Below are positions 1 through 5,587 of a DNA stretch of 10,309 bases, piece by piece. The notes under the pieces are model-generated. The model was not told the DNA's origin and ran no database searches. It saw only the letters and a program-made list of their open reading frames with translations. The position numbers and the translations under genes are program-made. Position 1 is the stretch's first letter. Every line of letters starts with the position of its first letter. Source of the stretch: Bacillota bacterium (GTDB lineage: Bacteria; Bacillota_I; Bacilli_A; RFN20; CAG-826); NCBI GenBank assembly GCA_023396795.1, contig JAEWUY010000040.1:1-10309 (forward strand), in the 5' to 3' direction.

Positions 1-2
1 TT

Positions 3-80
3 CCTTTAGAGGGTTCTACTCGGATTAACGATCACGTTTCTAGAATTTTCTTTCAACTGTATCTTTTTATTATTCACTAA
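3..80 (+). other. possible 3' end of an upstream gene
   Basis: One plus-strand frame is open from the window edge to a TAA at 78-80 and gives about 25 residues ending in FFQLYLFIIH. It would stop 10 bases before the next start codon, which is the spacing expected inside an operon, and it uses TAA like every other gene here. Nothing in the short tail identifies a family. The same stretch is also open in the frame of the downstream glycosyltransferase, so it may be non-coding or decayed sequence instead. Confidence 0.22.
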
Positions 81-90
81 TCATGAAAAA

Positions 91-1350
91 ATGAATGCAG
101 GTCCCGTCATGGAAAAAGAAATTTTTCTCTATATCGTCCTGGCCTATAACGAAGAATTAACAATTATTGGTTCGATAAAATCGATGTTAAAACTCGATTA
201 TGAACTTTATGAAATTGTCATTATCGATGATGGCTCAAAAGACAATACGAGCCAACGAATCATCGAAGAATTTCAAATGCACCGCGTCTATCGTCCAATT
301 CATAAAATGATTAAGTGTCAAGCCGAAGAATTTCTTTATGAGTCGTATAGTCAACGCATTCCCATTACTTTAGTGCGCAAGAAAAACGGAGGCGCGAAAG
401 CTGACGCTATTAACATGGGAATCAATGTTTGTAAATATCCGTACTTTATTTGTGTTGATGCTGATTCGGTCTTACAAGCTAACTCCCTGAAAGAAATCGT
501 TGCCCCGGCAATTGAAAATGATTGTGTTGTTGCCGTTGGTGGGGCCATTCGTATTCTAAATGATGTGACAATTAAAGATGGTCTCGTCGATAATTACCGC
601 ATTCCTAAGAAATGGCTTCCTGCTTTACAAGTTATCGAATATGATCGGACTTTTGCTTCGGCCAAGTTCTTCTTTAATAAAATTAAAGGTAATGCGATAA
701 TTTCTGGAGCCTTTGGTTTGTTTAAGAAAAATATTGCAATTCAAGCCGGTGGTTATTCTCCTGAGGCCATTGGCGAAGATATGGAGTTAGTCATGAAAAT
801 CAGCGCATACTGCATTGAACATGGGCTCCCTTATAAAATTGATTATGTTCCTTCAGCTATTTGTTGGACTCAAGCCCCGGAAAAATTTAAGGATTTGCGT
901 AGCCAAAGAAACTGTTGGCACATTGGGATGCGCCAAAACATTCGTAAATATCGACGAATGATTCTTAATCCCAAATATGGGAGCCTAGGAATGTTTACAA
1001 TTCCAATTTTTATCTTATTTGAAATGATGTCGGCAACGATTGAAGTAATCGGCATTATTAGTCTTATTACAGCCTTGGCTTTTGGCGCTCTGCCCATTTT
1101 AACTGTTCTTGCTTTAACTGGGGCTTATGCTCTATTTGGGATTTTTTCTTCGTTAGTGGCCTTTTCCGCAGGTGTGCAGTCCTTTGATATGAAATTAACA
1201 TTTAAAGACGCTATGAAGGTTGTAGGTTGTTGCCTATTTGAATATTTCTTCATGCATTGGTATTTATTAATGGTTCGTTTTCTGGCTTCCTACAAATCAA
1301 CGAGAAAAAAAGTTGTCTGGAAGTCATTAGAGCTAAAGAAGATTGACTAA
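91..1350 (+). CDS. processive GT2 glycosyltransferase, membrane-bound, N-terminally short
   Basis: A family 2 inverting glycosyltransferase of the type that includes poly-GlcNAc, hyaluronan and cellulose synthases; the product here cannot be predicted. Visible landmarks are AYNEE (residues 18-22), DDGSKDNT (46-53), the metal-binding DAD (123-125), the catalytic-base motif GED (228-230) and QRNCW (272-276) at the Q(Q/R)xRW position. Three hydrophobic segments follow at about 300-330, 333-362 and 375-398. Relatives usually carry one or more membrane helices before the catalytic domain and a proline before AYNEE; here there is a leucine and only about 15 preceding residues. The arginine of QxxRW is a cysteine. 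An alternative start is the ATG at 109, preceded by a weak AGGT; neither start has a good ribosome binding site. It could be a functional variant or a decaying gene. Confidence 0.85.
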   Translation: MNAGPVMEKEIFLYIVLAYNEELTIIGSIKSMLKLDYELYEIVIIDDGSKDNTSQRIIEEFQMHRVYRPIHKMIKCQAEEFLYESYSQRIPITLVRKKNGGAKADAINMGINVCKYPYFICVDADSVLQANSLKEIVAPAIENDCVVAVGGAIRILNDVTIKDGLVDNYRIPKKWLPALQVIEYDRTFASAKFFFNKIKGNAIISGAFGLFKKNIAIQAGGYSPEAIGEDMELVMKISAYCIEHGLPYKIDYVPSAICWTQAPEKFKDLRSQRNCWHIGMRQNIRKYRRMILNPKYGSLGMFTIPIFILFEMMSATIEVIGIISLITALAFGALPILTVLALTGAYALFGIFSSLVAFSAGVQSFDMKLTFKDAMKVVGCCLFEYFFMHWYLLMVRFLASYKSTRKKVVWKSLELKKID

Positions 1351-1416
1351 CTTTTGAACGATAAAAAGAAACAAACGGACTTATGTTTGGTTGAAAATTA
1401 AGTTTTGTTTAATAAT

Positions 1417-1440
1417 AAAAAAATGCCGATTTAATCGACA
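1417..1440 (-). terminator. terminator of the tRNA-Asp/tRNA-Phe unit
   Basis: Read on the minus strand this is a hairpin with a 6-bp stem (TGTCGA with TCGGCA, including one G-U pair) and a five-base loop, followed directly by seven T. The wobble pair becomes an A-C mismatch in plus-strand RNA, so the minus strand is favoured. It lies 16 bases past the tRNA-Phe 3' end. No better candidate is seen for the convergent glycosyltransferase in 1351-1416, so it may partly serve both sides. Confidence 0.7.
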
Positions 1441-1455
1441 CTTTTCATTTTAAGA

Positions 1456-1531
<76 letters not shown>

Positions 1532-1542
1532 CAATACACAAA

Positions 1543-1618
1543 TGGCGGACCAGACGGGAATCGAACCCGCGATCTCCTCCGTGACAGGGAGGCATGTTAA
1601 CCGCTACACCACTGGTCC
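1543..1618 (-). tRNA. tRNA-Asp (GTC)
   Basis: The minus strand gives a 76-base cloverleaf. Acceptor GGACCAG pairs with CTGGTCC, anticodon stem CCTCC/GGAGG encloses CTGTCAC (anticodon GTC), and the T-arm is GCGGG TTCGATT CCCGT. The discriminator is G, the usual aspartate identity base, and CCA is encoded. It is the first gene of a two-tRNA unit with a promoter about 17 bases upstream. Confidence 0.97.
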
Positions 1619-1634
1619 AAATGCGTGCTTATTA

Positions 1635-1663
1635 ATTATCTTAAAGAATCATATAAAAATCAA
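1635..1663 (-). promoter_or_regulatory. sigma-A-type promoter for the tRNA-Asp/Phe unit
   Basis: On the minus strand, TTGATT (1658-1663) and GATAAT (1635-1640) are separated by exactly 17 bases. The predicted transcription start near 1628 lies about 10 bases ahead of tRNA-Asp. The -10 region reads CTTTAAGATAAT, almost the same as in the rubrerythrin promoter. Confidence 0.7.
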
Positions 1664-1682
1664 GAGTCATTTATGAAAGGTC

Positions 1683-1711
1683 AAAAAAAGATCCCTCACA
1701 AGTGAGGGACC
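1683..1711 (-). terminator. rho-independent terminator of rubrerythrin
   Basis: On the minus strand a 10-bp GC-rich stem with a two-base minimal loop (GGTCCCTCAC TT GTGAGGGATC, one G-U pair) is followed by seven T. It starts 15 bases after the rubrerythrin stop codon, separating that gene from the tRNA promoter just downstream. Confidence 0.92.
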
Positions 1712-1725
1712 CATTGATTGATGGT

Positions 1726-2268
1726 TTAATAGTTTTCGCAACGAAGTTCGAAGTGAGCTTTCGGATGAGCGCATACTGGGCAAATCTCCGGAGCTTTCTT
1801 TCCAATATGGATATGTCCACAGTTGCGACATTTCCAAACGGTAACTTCATCACATTCAAACATTTTCTCGTCTTGAACTTTTTTTAGTAAACGACGATAA
1901 CGGTTTTCGTGTTCTTTTTCGACGTTAGCAACGCCCTTCATTTGCCGGGCAATTTCGGGAAAGCCTTCTTCAAGAGCGACTTTAGCCATTTCAGCATACA
2001 TCGTTGTCCATTCGTAGTTTTCGCCCATTGCTGCATCTAAGAGATTTTCAGCGGTTGTTGGCACGGAACCACCATGTAAAGCTTTGAACCACAATTTAGC
2101 GTGTTCTTTTTCGTTATCGGATGTTTCCTCAAAAATAGCGGCAATTAATTCATAGCCTTCTTTTTTGGCTTGTTTGGCGTAGTAGCCATACTTAACGCGA
2201 GCTTGAGCCTCGCCAGCAAAGGCAATTTTCAAGTTTTCTTCGGTTTTGGTACCTTTTAAATTACTCAT
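1726..2268 (-). CDS. rbr: rubrerythrin (diiron peroxidase with rubredoxin domain)
   Basis: Rubrerythrin reduces hydrogen peroxide in the cytoplasm of anaerobes, using electrons that enter through its rubredoxin centre. The 180-residue length is typical of the two-domain form. The ferritin-like four-helix domain spans about 1-140, with likely diiron ligands E20, E53/H56 (EKEH), glutamates around 84-93 and E117/H120 (second EKEH). The C-terminal rubredoxin-like domain has CRNC (147-150) and CPVC (163-166), the four iron-binding cysteines. A GGAGG lies 12 bases before the ATG, slightly long. It is a single-gene unit, with its own promoter and terminator. A perfect AT-only palindrome (ATTATTAATAAT, 2267-2278) overlaps the start codon and could be chance. 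The gene supports an anaerobic or microaerobic host. Confidence 0.97.
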   Translation of the reverse strand: MSNLKGTKTEENLKIAFAGEAQARVKYGYYAKQAKKEGYELIAAIFEETSDNEKEHAKLWFKALHGGSVPTTAENLLDAAMGENYEWTTMYAEMAKVALEEGFPEIARQMKGVANVEKEHENRYRRLLKKVQDEKMFECDEVTVWKCRNCGHIHIGKKAPEICPVCAHPKAHFELRCENY

Positions 2269-2292
2269 TATTAATAATATCCTCCAAGGTTT

Positions 2293-2321
2293 ATTATCTT
2301 AAAAGAACCTGACATAGTCAA
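2293..2321 (-). promoter_or_regulatory. rbr: near-consensus sigma-A promoter for rubrerythrin
   Basis: On the minus strand TTGACT (2316-2321) and GATAAT (2293-2298) are 17 bases apart; each differs from consensus by one base. The site lies between the acyltransferase stop and the rubrerythrin ribosome binding site (GGAGG, 2281-2285), so rubrerythrin is expected to be transcribed independently and strongly. No convincing PerR or Fur box is visible around it. Confidence 0.8.
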
Positions 2322-2333
2322 AGACATAATTAG

Positions 2334-3155
2334 TTATTCCTTTTTATTTGTCGCATTGTCTAAGGCGATGTAACGGTAATATTCAACATTATCGGCCTTC
2401 GTTGCGTGGTCAACCATGAATTGATATGTTTGGTTTCGCAGATCGTCCATTGCTTCTTTAATGCTTAAGGATGCCTTTGGATATATTGGTTTACCAATAG
2501 TTATAACCATTCGTGGTTTTAAACACCACTTGCACAACTTACGCTTTTGATAAGTAGTAACAATTGGGACGACTGGTGCTTGTAATTGAGCGGGGTAACG
2601 AAATGAGGCTGATGTAAACGGACGAATGATCGTCGCGTAAGGCCATATATGCGCTTCCGGAAAAATACTAATCGCGTGCTTTTTTTCAATGTGATATTTG
2701 ATCGCCTCCATAAACTTTCTCGTCCCCGTTATCGTTGAAGGAAGGGGTAAACACCCTAACATCATGACTAACGCGCGAATACCGGGAATTGATACAGCAT
2801 CAGGATTAGCAACAATAAAAGTTTTCTTAGGTCGAGTGATGAGAACTTGACTAATAAACGCGTCCATAATCTGCGTGTGATTTCCGTAAATAAAGTATCC
2901 TTTATTACGAACTTTGCGAATTGCTTTGCGATTGACTATTTTGACTCCCAGAGCAAATTTACACGTCAAAAACAAAACAGGAATAGCCACTAAATAGTAA
3001 ATAAGAAAAGAGGCAATCGCCCATAAAAAGTGACGATGAATGTATTTGAAATCGGCTTCTAGATGCTGGGTTTTGATGTTTGTGCCCGCAAAGTCATCAT
3101 TTAGCGCATCGCGATAGTAAATCGTTTTTTTAGGATTTTGCTTTTTGTTTTTCAT
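2334..3155 (-). CDS. PlsC-like lysophospholipid acyltransferase
   Basis: A 273-residue member of the 1-acyl-glycerol-3-phosphate acyltransferase superfamily, expected to transfer an acyl chain to a lipid or glycolipid acceptor at the inner membrane face. The catalytic HX4D motif is GNHTQIMD (H93, D98). FPEAH (165-169) stands for the usual FPEG block. One hydrophobic helix lies at about 45-67. The N-terminal YRDALNDDFAGTNIK block matches a Firmicutes subgroup of uncharacterised substrate. The frame is open up to an ATG at 3278, but that extension lies inside the upstream gene and encodes a basic, unconserved-looking peptide, so I place the start at the ATG at 3155. This start overlaps the glycosyltransferase end by 26 bases and lacks an obvious ribosome binding site, suggesting coupled translation. 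The exact acceptor is unknown. Confidence 0.85.
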   Translation of the reverse strand: MKNKKQNPKKTIYYRDALNDDFAGTNIKTQHLEADFKYIHRHFLWAIASFLIYYLVAIPVLFLTCKFALGVKIVNRKAIRKVRNKGYFIYGNHTQIMDAFISQVLITRPKKTFIVANPDAVSIPGIRALVMMLGCLPLPSTITGTRKFMEAIKYHIEKKHAISIFPEAHIWPYATIIRPFTSASFRYPAQLQAPVVPIVTTYQKRKLCKWCLKPRMVITIGKPIYPKASLSIKEAMDDLRNQTYQFMVDHATKADNVEYYRYIALDNATNKKE

Positions 3156-4284
3156 GATGATATAAGATAACTTCGAATAACATTTTTTCCATTTGGTCCA
3201 TCGCATAATCAAAGTCGAACCTTTTGGCGTATTCAACATATTTCTGCCGACACTTTGCTTTTTCTTCGGGATGATCAAGCCAGTAATCTATTTTCCTTGC
3301 TAAATCGGCGGAATCATTGCATTTGAAGAGGTTATTATCACACAAGGCGAAATAGCGAGTGGCCGAGCGATTAGAATTAGCAATGACCGGGACTAAACCG
3401 CAAGACATAGCTTCTAAACACGAAATAGCTTCGATCTCAATTTCGGCTGGATGACAGTATAAGTCGGCATAATTGATTATATCAATTAATTCCTCGCGAG
3501 GATGAAATCCGAGAATTGGGGTATTTTTCAAGTCATAGGACCGTTTGATAATGTTTTCTTTTTGTGGTCCATCACCAGCAAAGACAAGCTGAATCTTATC
3601 GGCGTATTTCGACAGTTTAACGGCGTCAATCAAGATCTTATGGGACTTTTCCTTACTATATCGCCCTGTAAATAAAATGACATATTTATCCTTTAAATGT
3701 TCGGGTTTAGAAGCTTCGCGAGGTGTAAAAGCTTTATGAACGCCGTTAGAAATGACAAACCCTTTGGTTTTGCCAGCATGTGATTCGAACACATCACGAA
3801 TAAACTGAGTTGGATAATGAATAGCGTCGCAATAGCGATATAAAACGCTGTAAAAAACTTTGTATGTTAATAAATTAGCCAATGGCATATTCATCATAAA
3901 AACATGATTCGTAAAATTTTCAGCTTGGACATGAAAGCCAGCCGTGACTGGTTTATTAAGTCTTTTAGCAATACGAGCAGCTTTAGTACCTAAGAAAAAA
4001 GGCATCATCACATGGACAATGTCGGCATTTTGAATCGCATTGGTAATTATTTTACTGTCAGCCTTCGCTAAGGTGATATTATTCTTCTTAACATAATTGT
4101 TAAAAATTCCTAAATTTAATGATGGAACCACATAATAGCCATACAAACCAGTTTTATTTTCATCAGGACAAACGACACTAACGTCGTGCCCTCGTTGTTT
4201 TAAACTATTTATAAAATTAAGCGCCGTTATCGTAGTTCCGTTATTCTCAATGCCGAGGACATCGGCAACGATCGTAACGCGCAT
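3130..4284 (-). CDS. GT4 retaining glycosyltransferase, probable glycolipid synthesis
   Basis: A 384-residue GT-B fold enzyme of family GT4, cytoplasmic or peripheral to the membrane. The N-terminal Rossmann half opens with MRVTIVADV and a GTTIT loop; H118 sits in GFHVQAEN, and SNGV (179-182) marks the domain junction. In the C-terminal half GRYSKEK (207-213) supplies the sugar-nucleotide phosphate-binding R and K, FAGDGP lies at 235-240, and the EX7E motif is E283/E291 before AMSCG. Relatives include diacylglycerol glucosyltransferases, and the overlap with a PlsC-like acyltransferase points to glycolipid or lipid-anchor assembly; the sugar and acceptor cannot be read from sequence. A strong GGAGGT (4291-4296) precedes the ATG by 6 bases. 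The 111 bases upstream (4285-4395) hold no clear promoter or terminator, so read-through from the gene pair upstream is possible. Confidence 0.88.
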   Translation of the reverse strand: MRVTIVADVLGIENNGTTITALNFINSLKQRGHDVSVVCPDENKTGLYGYYVVPSLNLGIFNNYVKKNNITLAKADSKIITNAIQNADIVHVMMPFFLGTKAARIAKRLNKPVTAGFHVQAENFTNHVFMMNMPLANLLTYKVFYSVLYRYCDAIHYPTQFIRDVFESHAGKTKGFVISNGVHKAFTPREASKPEHLKDKYVILFTGRYSKEKSHKILIDAVKLSKYADKIQLVFAGDGPQKENIIKRSYDLKNTPILGFHPREELIDIINYADLYCHPAEIEIEAISCLEAMSCGLVPVIANSNRSATRYFALCDNNLFKCNDSADLARKIDYWLDHPEEKAKCRQKYVEYAKRFDFDYAMDQMEKMLFEVILYHHEKQKAKS

Positions 4285-4395
4285 AGTGCTACCTCCATGA
4301 GTGATTTGTTCAATTCGAGGTGGAAAGAGAGCGTGATTAATTGGCTCAATAATTTCCCCCTGAAATTACGATGACTATTAGTAAGTATAACTTAT

Positions 4396-5043
4396 TTATT
4401 TTAAGTTGTCTTTAAGTTCGGGTTCCGGCTCATTAAATTTGACTTCTGCCAAAGCAAGTTGGCCGGCATTCATACATTGAATCCGCATCTCTCGACCTTG
4501 AAAGATAAATTTGGAAATTGCTTCCCAAAGAAAAACCCAGGAAAAAATTTGTAGCATCTCAAACACTAAAGGAATATCGGGAATACTTGTTGCGCTAATC
4601 GCCAATTTAGCAATCGTTGAAACAACAAGCGCCAACATACCAACCCCAAACAAGACCAAAGCAACGGTTTTATTAATCTTCAATTCACGCCGCTTATCTT
4701 CATAAATAAGCCGATAATGATCAAGAAAAGATTTTTTAATGCGGGCTTTTCGTAAATCGGAAACATCGCCAACATCAAAATTGACGACCAAAGGAAATTC
4801 CACTGGAGTATAAAAAGTCTTTTCATCGATATAATCGAAAATATCCGGTTTCATGTCTTCTTTATAAGAATAAGGGGAATACACTTCTTCAACATTCGTT
4901 AGATCGACACTAATATGAGCACGACCATCAGGATAAATTAGCGACTCGACATATTTTCTCGTCGCATTACGCGAATCGCGGTATAAAGCTTCAATTAAAG
5001 CTGAAAATCTTTTTCGCCGTTCTTTAAGAACCTTTTTATCCAT
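4396..5043 (-). CDS. unrecognised two-helix membrane protein coupled to a Phd/YefM-like gene
   Basis: I do not recognise a characterised family. The 215 residues comprise a soluble, charged N-terminal part (about 1-124), two hydrophobic helices (about 126-148 and 159-181) and a short acidic tail (FNEPEPELKDN). There is no signal peptide, so the N-terminal domain probably faces the cytoplasm. That domain begins with a basic helix (KKVLKERRKRF), then has HISVDLTN, YSPYSYKEDMKPDIFDYID and PLVVNFD, suggesting an alpha/beta fold. The ATG overlaps the end of the upstream antitoxin-like gene by 8 bases (ATGGATAA) and has a strong AGGAGG (5052-5057), so the two are made together. The arrangement is that of an antitoxin-toxin operon, yet no RelE, Doc, PIN or similar toxin motif is present. 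It may be a membrane-acting effector or an unrelated partner. Confidence 0.75.
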   Translation of the reverse strand: MDKKVLKERRKRFSALIEALYRDSRNATRKYVESLIYPDGRAHISVDLTNVEEVYSPYSYKEDMKPDIFDYIDEKTFYTPVEFPLVVNFDVGDVSDLRKARIKKSFLDHYRLIYEDKRRELKINKTVALVLFGVGMLALVVSTIAKLAISATSIPDIPLVFEMLQIFSWVFLWEAISKFIFQGREMRIQCMNAGQLALAEVKFNEPEPELKDNLK

Positions 5044-5293
5044 TTTGTATTCCTCCTTTCATATTTTTATTATTTTTACGTGCCCGCTTTTTTTCAAGAA
5101 GACGATGTAATACATCAAGCAATGATTCGTTGTCATCGCTGTTATCGTTTTCGTCATAAGCAAAGACGAGATACGCCGGTTTGTTATTACGTAGTAATAA
5201 AACGTAGCCCTCTGCATCGACCGTTCTTGCGACACGAGAGAAATTTTGATTAGCCTCTTTCAGACTAACGAGTTGTTTAATACGCAGTTTCAT
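5036..5293 (-). CDS. Phd/YefM-type antitoxin-like protein
   Basis: An 85-residue protein whose first 50 residues fit the Phd/YefM antitoxin fold: VSLKEANQNFSRVAR, then a basic/acidic turn, YVLLLRNNKPAYLVF. Such proteins bind operator DNA through the N-terminal domain and neutralise a partner through a flexible C-terminal tail. Here the tail (about 51-85) has an acidic patch (DENDNSDDNES), a helix (LLDVLHRLLEKKRARK) and a basic end. It is first in a two-gene unit and overlaps the next gene by 8 bases. The ATG at 5293 has a modest AGGT 8 bases upstream. A 9-base palindrome, GATACTATC (5305-5313), overlaps the possible -10 and could be an autoregulatory site. The family call is fairly firm; the antitoxin role is inferred. 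Confidence 0.8.
   Translation of the reverse strand: MKLRIKQLVSLKEANQNFSRVARTVDAEGYVLLLRNNKPAYLVFAYDENDNSDDNESLLDVLHRLLEKKRARKNNKNMKGGIQNG
5051..5058 (-). promoter_or_regulatory. strong ribosome binding site inside the antitoxin-like gene
   Basis: AAGGAGGA on the minus strand lies within the last codons of the Phd/YefM-like gene, with 8 bases between its AGGAGG core and the ATG of the membrane protein. It is much stronger than the site of the first gene, and it fixes the start of the downstream protein at 5043. Confidence 0.85.
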
Positions 5294-5310
5294 ATGTTTA
5301 CCTAGATACT

Positions 5311-5339
5311 ATCCTAACAGAAATATAGGTATAAAACAA
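5311..5339 (-). promoter_or_regulatory. possible promoter of the Phd/YefM-like operon
   Basis: On the minus strand TTGTTT (5334-5339) and TAGGAT (5311-5316) have 17-base spacing and lie 17 bases ahead of the start codon. Both hexamers are weak, and the -35 overlaps the T-rich tail of the adjacent hairpin. A second possible -10 is TAGTAT just downstream. The call rests mainly on spacing and the need for a promoter after two terminators. Confidence 0.35.
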
Positions 5340-5359
5340 CCTACAAAGCACTTTGCAGG
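5332..5359 (-). terminator. second hairpin of a tandem terminator
   Basis: On the minus strand CCTGCAAA and TTTGTAGG pair through eight bases, one of them G-U, around a four-base loop, followed by TTGTTTTA. In plus-strand RNA the wobble becomes an A-C mismatch, so the minus strand is the likely sense. It backs up the terminator at 5364-5394. Confidence 0.55.
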
Positions 5360-5363
5360 CATT

Positions 5364-5394
5364 AAAATAAAAAAAGAGGCTTTATAAAAGCCTC
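5364..5394 (-). terminator. rho-independent terminator of tRNA-fMet
   Basis: A perfect 8-bp stem GAGGCTTT/AAAGCCTC with a three-base loop (5376-5394) is followed on the minus strand by seven T, then A and four more T. It begins 11 bases beyond the tRNA 3' end and should block read-through into the antitoxin-like gene. Confidence 0.88.
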
Positions 5395-5405
5395 AATTGA
5401 ATGTT

Positions 5406-5482
<77 letters not shown>

Positions 5483-5501
5483 ATATGTCTTTAGCCATGT
5501 T

Positions 5502-5530
5502 ATATTAGCAAGATGATAATTGTTTTGCAA
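5502..5530 (-). promoter_or_regulatory. promoter of tRNA-fMet
   Basis: On the minus strand TTGCAA (5525-5530) and TAATAT (5502-5507) are separated by 17 bases. The predicted start near 5495 is about 13 bases ahead of the tRNA. Each hexamer matches consensus at four of six positions. Confidence 0.55.
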
Positions 5531-5547
5531 GTGATATATTTATATAT

Positions 5548-5575
5548 TTTACTTTTTAGAACCGACTAGTATAAT
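5548..5575 (+). promoter_or_regulatory. promoter placed very close to the YhhN-like start codon
   Basis: A perfect -10 (TATAAT, 5570-5575) follows TTTACT (5548-5553) with a 16-base spacer. The expected transcription start at about 5582-5583 is only five or six bases before the ATG, so there is no room for a ribosome binding site. A short inverted repeat, AGTAT AATG ATACT (5568-5581), overlaps the -10 and could be a regulator site or chance. Confidence 0.6.
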
Positions 5576-5587
5576 GATACTCACATT

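Noticed and set aside
351..1097. Two minus-strand frames inside the GT2 gene.
   Set aside because: They are antisense shadows of a long, well-supported gene, with no ribosome site or family features.
1702..1887. Small plus-strand and minus-strand frames across the rubrerythrin terminator and C-terminus.
   Set aside because: They overlap the well-supported rubrerythrin gene and its terminator, and their translations look like nothing known.
2267..2278. Perfect palindrome ATTATTAATAAT over the rubrerythrin start as a PerR box.
   Set aside because: It consists only of A and T in AT-rich DNA and does not fit the spacing of the PerR consensus, so I did not list it as an operator.
3156..3278. Longer start for the acyltransferase at the ATG at 3278.
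   Set aside because: The 41 added residues lie entirely within the end of the GT4 gene, are very basic and show nothing of the family. The YRDALNDDFAG block typical of the family begins just after the ATG at 3155.
4383..4395. TAAGT ATA ACTTA repeat as terminator of the antitoxin-like operon.
   Set aside because: The stem is only five AT-rich pairs and no T tract follows on the minus strand.
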